This document shows, one piece after another, positions 54,737-63,900 of a stretch of 64,000 nucleotides of DNA. Each line of letters begins with the position of its first letter. The first letter of the stretch is position 1. The notes beneath the pieces were generated by a model. That model saw only the letters and a program-made list of their open reading frames with translations, was not told where the DNA came from and did not search any database. Both the position numbers and the translations under genes were made by a program. Source of the DNA: GWE2-40-63 sp050251815 (GTDB lineage Bacteria > Bacteroidota > Bacteroidia > Bacteroidales > SZUA-534); NCBI GenBank assembly GCA_050251815.1, contig JBFWMB010000008.1, positions 32,196 to 96,195 of the forward strand, given 5' to 3'.

Positions 54737-57094
54737 ATGGAAAAAACAACCACCGTTTATTTTAAAAGACAGATTCTTAGCTGGGCAATCATTATTTTGC
54801 CTTTATTGTTTTTGTCACTTCTTTTCTATCAGATTTCAGTCGGCCACTTAGGTTTTATGCCTTCGTTTGAAGAACTTGAAAACCCAAACATTAACCTGGC
54901 TACCGAAGTATATAGCGAAGATAATGTAATATTGGGAACTTATTTCAGGGATAACCGCTCACGAACCGAATTTTCAGAGCTTTCGCCCTACCTGGTTGAT
55001 GCGCTGGTAGCTACTGAAGACGAACGATATTACAAACATTCGGGCATTGATTTTAGAGGATTGGCAAGGGTTGCCATAAAAACCGTTTTGTCGGGTGACG
55101 AGAACGCTGGTGGAGGAAGTACCATCACCCAACAGCTGGCAAAAAATCTTTTCCCGCGCGAGAATTTTAGCAATCCGGTACAGATTGTATTGAGAAAGTT
55201 CCGTGAATGGGTTATTGCCATTAAATTGGAACGCAGCTATACCAAAGAGGAAATAATTGCCATGTATTTTAACCAGTTCGATTTTTTAAACCTTGCTGTT
55301 GGCATAAAATCAGCCTCAAAAGTTTATTTTGGATGCAATCCCAACGAATTAAAAATTGAACAAGCGGCCATGTTGGTGGGAATGGCAAAAAACCCATCCC
55401 TTTTTAATCCCCTGCGCCGCCCTGAAGAAACTGAAGGTAGAAGAAATGTGGTGCTGGCTCAGATGCTTCGCAACCAAAAAATTGACCGGGCTACTTTCGA
55501 TTCGCTAAAAAATATTCCTTTGGAATTAAATTATCAAAAAGTGCATCACGCCGAAGGTTCTGCTACCTATTTTAGGGAATACCTGCGAACCACTTTAAAT
55601 AAAACCAAACCCAGTCGTAAAGAGTACAGTCTCTTTTCTTCGTATAAAGAAGATTCCATCGAATGGGCTACCAACCCTCTTTATGGCTGGTGTAACAAAA
55701 ATTTTAAACCCAACGGTGAACCGTACGATATTTATAAAGACGGACTTCGGATATACACAACGCTGAATTCTAAAATGCAGACGTATGCTGAAGAAGCAGT
55801 CCGAGAACACCTTTCGCTCGATTTACAAATTGCTTTTGATAATGAAAAAGCCCATCAAAAAACAGCACCCTTTTCTGCAGAACTGACCGACGAACAGGTA
55901 GATCAGATATTGACACTGGCCATGAAACGCAGTGAACGTTACCGGGTTTTAAGGCTTCAAAACCTTTCAATGGATGCTATTGAAGAAAATTTCAATACGC
56001 CCACACCTATGACCGTTTTTAGCTGGCAGGGAGAAAAAGATACCGTGTTAACCCCCATGGATTCCATCCGTTATTATAAACATTTTCTACTGTCGGGAGT
56101 TATGGCAATGGATCCCCATACCGGCAATGTGAAAGCTTATGTGGGTGGAATAAACTACAAACATTTTCAATACGACCATGTAACACAGGCCAAACGTCAA
56201 ATTGGCTCAACATTTAAGCCTTTTTTATATACCTTAGCCATGCGCGACGGCTATTCGCCCTGTTACCCCGTACCCAATGTTCCGGTTACCATAACCGACC
56301 CAACCACCGGTGTTACCTGGACTCCAAAAGGTGGTGGAAGGGCAGAATATGAACGTAAAATGGTATCGCTCCGTTTTGGGTTACGCCAATCGCTCAATAA
56401 TGTAACTGCCTGGCTGATGAATCAATTCCGTCCGAAAGCGGTTATTGAAATAGCCCGAAATATGGGCGTTCGAAGTGAAATTCCCGAGGTTTTCTCCATT
56501 GCTTTGGGAACTGCCGATTTATCGCTTTACGAAATGGTTGGTGCTTATGCAACCTACGCCAATAAAGGCGTTTACACCCAACCAATGTTTGTTTCCCGTA
56601 TCGAAGATAAGAACGGGAACTTGCTGGCAACATTTACACCAAAACGCAATGAGGCAATTAATGAAAAAACCGCCTTCCTGATGCTTGAAATGTTACAAGG
56701 TGTAGTAAAAAAAGGAACCGCCGTACGGCTTTGGTCTGAAAATTATCCGTATCAAATACATGCCGAAATTGCAGCTAAAACTGGTACTACACAAAACCAA
56801 TCAGACGGCTGGTTTATGGGTATAACTCCCAACCTGGTTGCGGGTGTCTGGACAGGTGCCGAAGATCGGGCTACTCATTTCGACGGTATTTCACGTGGTC
56901 AGGGAGCAAACATGGCTCTGCCTATCTGGGCCTTATTTATGAATAAAGTATATGAGGATGGAACTTTGGGCATAACCAAAGAAGATAAATTTGAAAAACC
57001 TGCCGACTACACCGGCGAATCAGATTGCATTGATATTTCGGATACCAGCGAATCGGAAAGCAACTCGCATGTAATTGACGATGAAATTTATTAA
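54737..57094 (+). CDS. Penicillin-binding protein 1A (bifunctional)
   Basis: Peptidoglycan glycosyltransferase-transpeptidase. The 785-residue protein has an N-terminal transmembrane helix (about 13-32), the GT51 domain (ATEDERYYKHSGIDFRGLAR; GGGSTITQQLAKNLF; RKFREWVIAIKLER) and the transpeptidase domain with SxxK as GSTFKPFLY, SLN in RQSLNNVTAW, and KTG as AKTGTTQNQSDGWF. The C-terminus is acidic and Ser-rich. It is monocistronic and divergent from topA. Confidence 0.94.
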   Translation: MEKTTTVYFKRQILSWAIIILPLLFLSLLFYQISVGHLGFMPSFEELENPNINLATEVYSEDNVILGTYFRDNRSRTEFSELSPYLVDALVATEDERYYKHSGIDFRGLARVAIKTVLSGDENAGGGSTITQQLAKNLFPRENFSNPVQIVLRKFREWVIAIKLERSYTKEEIIAMYFNQFDFLNLAVGIKSASKVYFGCNPNELKIEQAAMLVGMAKNPSLFNPLRRPEETEGRRNVVLAQMLRNQKIDRATFDSLKNIPLELNYQKVHHAEGSATYFREYLRTTLNKTKPSRKEYSLFSSYKEDSIEWATNPLYGWCNKNFKPNGEPYDIYKDGLRIYTTLNSKMQTYAEEAVREHLSLDLQIAFDNEKAHQKTAPFSAELTDEQVDQILTLAMKRSERYRVLRLQNLSMDAIEENFNTPTPMTVFSWQGEKDTVLTPMDSIRYYKHFLLSGVMAMDPHTGNVKAYVGGINYKHFQYDHVTQAKRQIGSTFKPFLYTLAMRDGYSPCYPVPNVPVTITDPTTGVTWTPKGGGRAEYERKMVSLRFGLRQSLNNVTAWLMNQFRPKAVIEIARNMGVRSEIPEVFSIALGTADLSLYEMVGAYATYANKGVYTQPMFVSRIEDKNGNLLATFTPKRNEAINEKTAFLMLEMLQGVVKKGTAVRLWSENYPYQIHAEIAAKTGTTQNQSDGWFMGITPNLVAGVWTGAEDRATHFDGISRGQGANMALPIWALFMNKVYEDGTLGITKEDKFEKPADYTGESDCIDISDTSESESNSHVIDDEIY

Positions 57095-57103
57095 ATAGAT
57101 GAT

Positions 57104-58459
57104 TTAAGAAAACAGTTTTGAAAAAACCTGTTCTACCTTCTGAACCTCAATAATTTCGATATCCGACTTTATTGAGGTTTTGTTTTTGACTTTTGGAACA
57201 AAAATCCGACGATACCCTAATTTTGCTGCCTCAGCTATGCGTTGTTCCATGCGTCCTGCCGGACGTATTTCTCCCGACAACCCAACTTCGCCACTAAAAC
57301 AGGTTCCTTTGGGAATGGGCCGGTCAACATCGGAGGATAAAATTGCACAAATCACAGCTAAATCAATGGCGGTATCGGTTACTTTAATACCTCCGGCAAT
57401 ATTTAAGAAAACATCTTTACTCGACAGGCGGAAACCCACCCTTTTTTCGAGTACCGCCAACAACATATTTAATCTTCGGGTATCAAATCCGGTTGCTGAA
57501 CGCTGCGGCGTTCCATATACAGCCGAACTAACCAAAGCCTGAACCTCTATTATAAACGGCCTTATTCCCTCAACTGTAGCACAGGCTGAAATACCCGAAT
57601 ACTGATAACTGTTGGCAAACAACAGAAATTCGGAAGGATTGGTTACTTCGCGCAATCCGGATTCACTCATTTCAAATATTCCAATTTCGGAAGTTGAACC
57701 AAATCGGTTTTTGTGAGCTCTAAGAATCCGATACATATAATGATTATCCCCTTCGAACTGCAATACGGTATCAACCACATGCTCCAATATTTTTGGCCCG
57801 GCCAGACTACCATCTTTGGTAATATGCCCAACCAAAACAACTGGAACACTATATTCTTTTGCGTATTGAATTAATTGGGTTGCGCTTTCGCGGATTTGTG
57901 TAATTGTTCCCGGCGACGATTCAATGTAGCTGGTTCGGAGGGTTTGTATGGAATCAATAATCACCAACCCGGGTTTTAATTGTTTGCATTGGGCTACAAT
58001 GGCTTCGGTACTTACTTCAGCAAGAAAAAACAAAGAATCGGTAAGATCTCCCAGGCGATTTGCCCGTAATTTTATTTGGTCGGCACTTTCTTCTCCCGAA
58101 ACATAAAGTACAGTTCCAGAAAACTTCTGGGATATTTGAAGCAAAAGTGTTGATTTTCCAATGCCCGGTTCACCGCCGATTAAAGTAACAGAACCCGGAA
58201 CCAAACCACCACCAAGAACCCTGTCGAACTCTGTGTTCATGGTAGAAATACGCACCTGATTTGCCTCGTTTATCTCCTTTAAAAGTACGGGTTTGTTACC
58301 CGTTGCGTTTTGGGAAAGTAAGGCGGGACTTTTCGCCGAGGTAATAACAACTTCTTCAACAAAAGTATTCCATTGGTCGCACGAATTGCATTTGCCGGTC
58401 CATTTAGGCGATTGCGCTCCACAATTCTGACAAATATAAACGGTTTTTGCCTTGGCCAT
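57104..58459 (-). CDS. radA: DNA repair protein RadA
   Basis: RecA-like helicase that helps branch migration in recombination. The 451-residue protein has the Cys4 zinc finger (CQNCGAQSPKWTGKCNSC), Walker A GGEPGIGKSTLLLQIS, Walker B LVIIDSIQT, the family's KNRFGSTSEIG motif, and a C-terminal Lon-like domain. It starts 3 bases after the stop of the lipoprotein gene and is last in the panC-panD-rfaE2-lipoprotein-radA run. Confidence 0.97.
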   Translation of the reverse strand: MAKAKTVYICQNCGAQSPKWTGKCNSCDQWNTFVEEVVITSAKSPALLSQNATGNKPVLLKEINEANQVRISTMNTEFDRVLGGGLVPGSVTLIGGEPGIGKSTLLLQISQKFSGTVLYVSGEESADQIKLRANRLGDLTDSLFFLAEVSTEAIVAQCKQLKPGLVIIDSIQTLRTSYIESSPGTITQIRESATQLIQYAKEYSVPVVLVGHITKDGSLAGPKILEHVVDTVLQFEGDNHYMYRILRAHKNRFGSTSEIGIFEMSESGLREVTNPSEFLLFANSYQYSGISACATVEGIRPFIIEVQALVSSAVYGTPQRSATGFDTRRLNMLLAVLEKRVGFRLSSKDVFLNIAGGIKVTDTAIDLAVICAILSSDVDRPIPKGTCFSGEVGLSGEIRPAGRMEQRIAEAAKLGYRRIFVPKVKNKTSIKSDIEIIEVQKVEQVFSKLFS

Positions 58460-58462
58460 GCC

Positions 58463-58900
58463 TTAGCGTTTTACCAACTCTATTCTCAAATAAGCCGCTT
58501 CGGTAGAGCCATCGGGGTGTTTTATGCGGGTAGCCTTAAAGTATTCCGATGAAAGTTCATCAACCCAATATTCCCCACGAACATCGCCGGTTGCTGTACC
58601 ATAATTACTATTGTCCTCACCATCGGGTGGAAAAATATTGAAACTGTTTCCATCAATATCGTACTGATAGGTTTTAATGCTCAAGGTGTCGGCGGGTGTT
58701 TTGCTTTCGTCAAGCAGATATATTTCAAGCAAGTCGCCGGCATAAAATTGCCAATACGTCTTTTTCTCGGTTGGTTCCCTAAAAGTCATTTGTTCCCAAA
58801 TACTTATCAGCTTAGTTTGCTGACTACCCCGGCACGAGGTAAAAAAAACAACCAGAATTAAAATCAGAACTTTAAAAATTCGTTGTGTTTTCATGTTCAA
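58463..58900 (-). CDS. Small lipoprotein of unknown function
   Basis: A 145-residue protein with a lipoprotein signal (VLILILVVFFTSCRGS). The mature part has a beta-rich pattern (YWQFYAGDLLEIYLLDESK, YQYDIDGNSFNIFPPDGED) that could be lipocalin-like; I do not recognise a named family. It is coupled to radA (3-base gap) and separated from rfaE2 by 112 bases. Confidence 0.65.
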   Translation of the reverse strand: MNMKTQRIFKVLILILVVFFTSCRGSQQTKLISIWEQMTFREPTEKKTYWQFYAGDLLEIYLLDESKTPADTLSIKTYQYDIDGNSFNIFPPDGEDNSNYGTATGDVRGEYWVDELSSEYFKATRIKHPDGSTEAAYLRIELVKR

Positions 58901-59011
58901 ATTGAATTAATTAAACTTTTAGGTACTGTTTATTTTTGTCGTTTATAGCAAGTATAAATTACCATTTAACCAAAAACAAAATTAACAATTAACCGGTTGA
59001 TAGAAAATTTT

Positions 59012-59503
59012 TTACACTAACCCGCTTTTTTTTATGATGGCGGTCGACGAAAAGCCATCGACAAAATCGATGATAACAACCTGGCCTCCTTTTTCGGTAA
59101 CCACCTGGAATCCTACTACTTCTTCAGCTTTATAATCACCTCCCTTAACCAAAACATCGGGTTGTATGGTTTTTATAAGATCAATGGGGGTGTCTTCACC
59201 AAAATAGACTAGGGCATCGACAAATTGAAACCCTGCCAGCAAAAGGGCCCGTGCTTCCTGAGGGTTTACCGGCCGATCGGCTCCTTTTAATTTACGAACC
59301 GATTGATCGGTATTGAGTCCGATAATTAGTTTTGTGCCGAGACCTGCTGCTGTAGCCAAGTATTTTAAATGTCCTAAATGTAAAACATCGAAGCATCCGT
59401 TGGTAAATACAATTTTTTCACCAGAAAACCGCCACAACGAAAGAAGCCGGTTCAGATGTTCCGGCTCTATTATTTTATTCTCAATGTGTTTAAGATGGTC
59501 CAT
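59012..59503 (-). CDS. rfaE2: D-glycero-beta-D-manno-heptose 1-phosphate adenylyltransferase
   Basis: Cytidylyltransferase-fold enzyme that makes ADP-heptose for lipopolysaccharide core. The 163-residue protein has the motif TNGCFDVLHLGHLKYL (HxGH) and the GLNTDQSVRKLKGADRPVN substrate loop, and matches the stand-alone RfaE domain II without the kinase. It is 8 bases after panD, so grouped with the pan genes. Confidence 0.93.
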   Translation of the reverse strand: MDHLKHIENKIIEPEHLNRLLSLWRFSGEKIVFTNGCFDVLHLGHLKYLATAAGLGTKLIIGLNTDQSVRKLKGADRPVNPQEARALLLAGFQFVDALVYFGEDTPIDLIKTIQPDVLVKGGDYKAEEVVGFQVVTEKGGQVVIIDFVDGFSSTAIIKKSGLV

Positions 59504-59511
59504 AACTATTT

Positions 59512-59862
59512 TTATACCACCGAATTGGTAGTAGTATCCGGAAATATAAAGGTGGGTTTAAAAGATTTTGCTTCTTCAAAGTCCATGCTGGCGTATGAAA
59601 TAATAATTACAATGTCGCCAATCTCAACTTTACGGGCTGCAGGACCATTCAGGCAAATGTCGCCACTGCCCCGTTCTCCTTTAATAACATATGTTTCAAG
59701 GCGTTCACCGTTGTTAATATTCACCACCTGCACTTTTTCGTTCTCAATTATATTGGCGGCATCCATTAAATCTTCATCAATGGTAATGCTCCCCACATAT
59801 TGAAGGTTTGCCTCGGTTACCCTGACTTTGTGAATTTTTGATTTTACAACTTCTATATTCAT
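59512..59862 (-). CDS. panD: Aspartate 1-decarboxylase
   Basis: Pyruvoyl-dependent enzyme that makes beta-alanine for pantothenate. The 116-residue proenzyme has the self-cleavage site Gly24-Ser25 in LQYVGSITID, Tyr58-region segment LETYVIKGERGSGDICLNG and the terminal ISYASM motif. It lies 25 bases after panC and supplies its substrate. Confidence 0.96.
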   Translation of the reverse strand: MNIEVVKSKIHKVRVTEANLQYVGSITIDEDLMDAANIIENEKVQVVNINNGERLETYVIKGERGSGDICLNGPAARKVEIGDIVIIISYASMDFEEAKSFKPTFIFPDTTTNSVV

Positions 59863-59887
59863 TGCACTATCTTTTTACGCTACAAAA

Positions 59888-60733
59888 TTACAAATTAATT
59901 GTGACATTATCTATTAACCGTACTTTACCAGCCCAAACAGCTATACACCCCACATTGTTTTTACCTGTTGTAAAAGAACTTATGGGGAGTAAGGTTTGTT
60001 CATCAACAATTTCGAAATATTCAACACGCAATAATCCTGAATCATTTATTGTTTCTTCAACCCAGGCCTGCAATTGGCTCACCGATTTTTCATAAGCAAG
60101 AGTTCGTGCTTTTTGCAGGGTTTTATAAATAAGGGGTGCAATTTTTCGGTGTTCCAAAGTTAGTAACTGATTCCGTGAGCTCATGGCCAATCCGTCATAT
60201 TCGCGCACGATGGGGCAAGCTACAATATCAATTGGTAAATTCAGTGATTGAGTCATTTTGCGAATGATGGCTACCTGCTGAAAGTCCTTCTGTCCAAAAA
60301 AAGCTTTGTTGGGTTGGACCGCATCGAAAAGTTTGCTTACAATTTGAGCAACGCCATTAAAATGTCCAGGCCTGTGGGATCCTTCCATTAACCGATCCAG
60401 TCCGTCAAAATCAAAAATTCGGGTATCTTTTTCAGGATACATTTCTGCTTCGTTGGGCATGAAAACCGCATCACAACCCGCTCCCAAAAGCATCTCCAAA
60501 TCGTTAGCTTCGTTTCGGGGATAATTTTTAAGATCGTTGGGGTCGTTAAACTGTGTTGGGTTTACAAAGATGCTGGCTAATGTAACATCCGATTCTTTTT
60601 TAGCAAAAGCTATCAGTGATAAGTGTCCCTGGTGCAGTGCTCCCATTGTGGGAACAAATCCGATGGTTTTTGACTGGGATTTGCAATTTGCAATAAAAGC
60701 TCCCAGTTCGGTTTTTGTTTTAAAAACTTGCAT
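59888..60733 (-). CDS. panC: Pantothenate synthetase
   Basis: Joins pantoate and beta-alanine in coenzyme A synthesis. The 281-residue protein shows PTMGALHQGHLSLIAFAK (HxGH), FVNPTQFNDPNDLKNYPR, KAFFGQKDFQQVAIIRKM and the second signature LAMSSRNQLL (KMSKS equivalent). It is the first gene of the minus-strand run to radA and divergent from the glycogen-synthase-like gene. Confidence 0.97.
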   Translation of the reverse strand: MQVFKTKTELGAFIANCKSQSKTIGFVPTMGALHQGHLSLIAFAKKESDVTLASIFVNPTQFNDPNDLKNYPRNEANDLEMLLGAGCDAVFMPNEAEMYPEKDTRIFDFDGLDRLMEGSHRPGHFNGVAQIVSKLFDAVQPNKAFFGQKDFQQVAIIRKMTQSLNLPIDIVACPIVREYDGLAMSSRNQLLTLEHRKIAPLIYKTLQKARTLAYEKSVSQLQAWVEETINDSGLLRVEYFEIVDEQTLLPISSFTTGKNNVGCIAVWAGKVRLIDNVTINL

Positions 60734-60914
60734 GGTTTAATAATAATTCAACCAAAATAGGGTGCAAAAGAAATTGAAAAAAGCCTTATATCAAAGAAAA
60801 ACAGTAAAAAAAGCATCTTATATAACCACCTAAATATCATGGGATAACATTTTGTGCGTTGAGATTCTGCAATATTTTTACTACCTTTGCTGCGTTAAAA
60901 CAATCATATATTAG

Positions 60915-61721
60915 ATGGAAAAGAAAAAGGTTTTGTTTATTTCTCAGGAAATCACCCCTTATCTACCCGAAAGCGAGATTGCAAAAATTGGACGAGAACT
61001 ACCCCAAGGAATTCAGGAAAGAGGAAAAGAAATCAGAACGTTTATGCCGCGTTTTGGTTGTGTGAACGAGCGAAGAAATCAGTTGCATGAAGTGATACGG
61101 TTGTCAGGTATGAACCTGATAATTGACGATACGGATCATCCACTTATCATTAAGGTTGCATCCATTCAGGCTGCCCGCATGCAGGTTTACTTTATCGATA
61201 ACGAAGATTATTTTCAGCGTAAATATGTATTAACCGACAAAAGTGGTCTTCCGTTTAAAGACAACGACGAGCGGGCTATCTTTTTTGCAAGAGGTGTACT
61301 CGAAACCGTTCAGAAATTGCGTTGGGCTCCCGATATTATACATTGCCATGGCTGGTTTACCTCTTTAGTGCCTTTGTATATCAAAAAGACGTTCAAAGAT
61401 AATCCGCTCTTTTCTGATGCAAAAGTAATTTATTCGCTTTACAACGACCATTTTGAAAAAGACCTGGATAAAAAATTCAATTCCAAGTTAATTTACGATG
61501 GAATTACAAAAAAAGACGTAGAGCTATTAAATACGCCAAATTACGAAAACCTGACCAAACTGGCTATTAATCACTCCGATGCGCTTGTTTACGGAAGTGA
61601 AAAACTTGCTCCAGAAATTCAACAAATGGTCGATGGTGCCGGAATACCCACCCTGGCTTATAAAAATTCTGATGAATATATTGACGCTTATTCCGATTTT
61701 TACGACCAATTACTTCAATAA
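60915..61721 (+). CDS. Glycogen/starch synthase-like protein (N-terminal domain only)
   Basis: A 268-residue protein that corresponds to the GT5 catalytic N-domain of glycogen synthase (VLFISQEITPYLPESEIAKIGRELPQGI; DIIHCHGWFTSLVPLYIKK) and then stops, without the second GT-B domain. The KxGGL ADP-glucose motif reads SEIAKIGREL, so activity is doubtful. TACCTTTG at 60882-60889 is a possible -7 box. Between panC and glmS this gene is common in Bacteroidota, so it is a conserved short protein rather than a broken one. Confidence 0.8.
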   Translation: MEKKKVLFISQEITPYLPESEIAKIGRELPQGIQERGKEIRTFMPRFGCVNERRNQLHEVIRLSGMNLIIDDTDHPLIIKVASIQAARMQVYFIDNEDYFQRKYVLTDKSGLPFKDNDERAIFFARGVLETVQKLRWAPDIIHCHGWFTSLVPLYIKKTFKDNPLFSDAKVIYSLYNDHFEKDLDKKFNSKLIYDGITKKDVELLNTPNYENLTKLAINHSDALVYGSEKLAPEIQQMVDGAGIPTLAYKNSDEYIDAYSDFYDQLLQ

Positions 61722-61764
61722 AATAAATCCACAAATTGGGAGATAAAACCAAAATTTTAAACTG

Positions 61765-61808
61765 GAAAATGAATTCTTTATCAAAAAAAGATTCATTTTT
61801 CTTTTTTT
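61765..61808 (+). terminator. Probable terminator after the GT5-like gene
   Basis: GAAAATGAAT (61765-61774) pairs with ATTCATTTTTC (61791-61801), followed by a T-run to 61808. AT-rich stem, moderate strength. Confidence 0.55.
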
Positions 61809-61875
61809 ATATCTGTACCTGATGACTTTTTATCAAAAAGTAGGGAAGTTGGGTTTACGACTGTGTATAAATCAT

Positions 61876-61883
61876 TAGCTTTG
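61876..61883 (+). promoter_or_regulatory. Possible glmS promoter -7 box
   Basis: TAGCTTTG fits TAnnTTTG, with TTTA (one mismatch to TTTG) at 61854, 18 bases before. It is 50 bases upstream of the glmS ATG. No glmS ribozyme is recognisable in the leader. Confidence 0.4.
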
Positions 61884-61933
61884 CATACATTGAAAAAGAA
61901 TTACACTACAAATATACTAAACTAAAAAAGATT

Positions 61934-63769
61934 ATGTGCGGAATTGTTGGATACATTGGCGACAAAGAAGCCTTTCCCATTTTAATTAACGGCTTAAAGC
62001 GATTGGAATACCGCGGATACGATTCAGCCGGTGTTGCCCTACTCAATGGCGAAACTTATTTGTATAAACGCAAAGGAAAAGTTTCGGATTTAGAGGCGTT
62101 TATTGGAACCAAATCGGTACTTGGAAATATTGGAATGGGACATACCCGTTGGGCTACCCACGGTGAACCCAACGACGAAAACGCCCACCCACATGCATCG
62201 TTTCACAATAAATTCATTGTAATTCACAACGGTATTATTGAAAATTACAGCCGTTTAAAAGAAAAACTAATCCATCGTGGATTTGCGTTTAAAAGTGAAA
62301 CCGACACCGAAGTATTGGCCAACCTGATTGAATTTATTTACATGAAAGGTGACGTTACCGCCGAAATGGCTGTTCGCCTTGCCCTTTCAAAAGTGGTTGG
62401 AGCCTACGGATTGGTGGTTATGTGCAAGGACGAACCCGATAAATTAATTGCAGCCCGAAAAGGCAGCCCCCTGGTAATTGGTATTGGACAAGGCGAATAC
62501 TTTTTAGCTTCTGATGCAACACCCATCGTAGAATACACCAAAAGCGTAATCTACATGAACGACAACGATGTGGCGGTTATCCGTAAAAACGAATTGCAAT
62601 TAAAAACCATCGACAACGAAGCGTTAACTCCTAACATTCAGGAACTTTCGCTCGATATTGGTGAAATTGACAAAGGAGGCTACGATCACTTCATGCTGAA
62701 GGAGATTTACGAACAACCCCGGGCTATTGCAGATACATTTCGCGGACGAATTGATTCTGAACACACAAACATCCATTTAGGTGGTTTGCATGCCGTATGG
62801 CCCAATTTAGAAAAAGCCCGCCGAATTATTATTGTTGCCTGTGGAACCTCGTGGCACGCGGGATTGGTTGGTGAATACCTTTTTGAAGAATTTGCCCGCG
62901 TTCCTGTTGAAGTGGAATACGGTTCAGAATTCAGGTACCGCAAACCTATTATTTATTCTGACGATATTGTTATTGCCATTAGTCAAAGTGGTGAAACTGC
63001 CGATACATTGGCTGCCATAAAAATCGCCAAAGAAGCCGGAGCTATGGTTCTTGGAATTTGCAATGTGGTTGGTAGCAGCATTCCCCGCGAAACCGATGCC
63101 GGTGTTTACACCCATGCCGGGCCAGAAATTGGCGTAGCTTCAACCAAAGCTTTTACCGCTCAGGTTACCGTGCTCACCATGATGGCTTTGAAACTGGCAC
63201 ACCGCAAATACCAAATAAGCCTTGATCAATACCACCATTTAATTAATGAGCTAACACTGATTCCTGACAAAATAGAAAAAGGATTGTTGGCAAATAACCA
63301 CATCAAAAAAATTGCTGAACTATATAAAAACAGTTCCAATGCCATTTACCTGGGCCGCGGATTTTTATTCCCGGTAGCTTTAGAAGGCGCATTAAAACTA
63401 AAGGAGATTTCATACATTCATGCAGAAGGTTACCCTGCAGCAGAAATGAAACACGGACCCATAGCCCTTATCGACAAAAACATGCCTGTAGTAGTAGTAG
63501 CTACCAAAGACAGTTCGTATGAAAAAATTGTGTCGAACATTCAGGAAGTTAAAGCCCGCAACGGTGTTGTAATAGCCGTGGTTACTGAAGGCGATGACAC
63601 CATACGCAAAATGGCCGACCATGTGATTGAAGTTCCGGAAACACCAGAACATTTGGCTCCTTTAATGTCGGTAATTCCACTTCAGCTTTTATCGTACCAT
63701 ATTGCTGTGATGCGAGGATGCAATGTAGATCAACCAAGAAATCTCGCAAAATCGGTTACGGTTGAATAA
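61934..63769 (+). CDS. glmS: Glucosamine-6-phosphate synthase (isomerizing)
   Basis: Makes glucosamine 6-phosphate from fructose 6-phosphate and glutamine, the entry to amino-sugar, peptidoglycan and lipid A synthesis. The 611-residue protein has the N-terminal glutaminase with Cys2 nucleophile (MCGIVGYIGDK, RYRGYDSAG-type EYRGYDSAGVA, GHTRWATHGEP) and two SIS domains (ACGTSWHAGLVGEYL; SQSGETADTLAAI; PRNLAKSVTVE terminus). A terminator follows. Confidence 0.97.
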   Translation: MCGIVGYIGDKEAFPILINGLKRLEYRGYDSAGVALLNGETYLYKRKGKVSDLEAFIGTKSVLGNIGMGHTRWATHGEPNDENAHPHASFHNKFIVIHNGIIENYSRLKEKLIHRGFAFKSETDTEVLANLIEFIYMKGDVTAEMAVRLALSKVVGAYGLVVMCKDEPDKLIAARKGSPLVIGIGQGEYFLASDATPIVEYTKSVIYMNDNDVAVIRKNELQLKTIDNEALTPNIQELSLDIGEIDKGGYDHFMLKEIYEQPRAIADTFRGRIDSEHTNIHLGGLHAVWPNLEKARRIIIVACGTSWHAGLVGEYLFEEFARVPVEVEYGSEFRYRKPIIYSDDIVIAISQSGETADTLAAIKIAKEAGAMVLGICNVVGSSIPRETDAGVYTHAGPEIGVASTKAFTAQVTVLTMMALKLAHRKYQISLDQYHHLINELTLIPDKIEKGLLANNHIKKIAELYKNSSNAIYLGRGFLFPVALEGALKLKEISYIHAEGYPAAEMKHGPIALIDKNMPVVVVATKDSSYEKIVSNIQEVKARNGVVIAVVTEGDDTIRKMADHVIEVPETPEHLAPLMSVIPLQLLSYHIAVMRGCNVDQPRNLAKSVTVE

Positions 63770-63792
63770 ATTTATTTTCGTTAAATAAGCTT

Positions 63793-63823
63793 AAGGTTGT
63801 CCACTAACAGACAACCTTTTTTT
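63793..63823 (+). terminator. Intrinsic terminator after glmS
   Basis: AAGGTTGTC pairs with GACAACCTT around an 8-base loop, followed by TTTTT. Confidence 0.85.
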
Positions 63824-63900
63824 GTCATAATTTGTGCATCTAAGACAAGGCAATTGATGTTTCAACCATAACTAAACGTTACAGAATACAACACACATGA

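Noticed and set aside
61722..61933. glmS ribozyme in the glmS leader
   Set aside because: No glmS ribozyme core is recognisable; the leader is AT-rich and short after the putative promoter.
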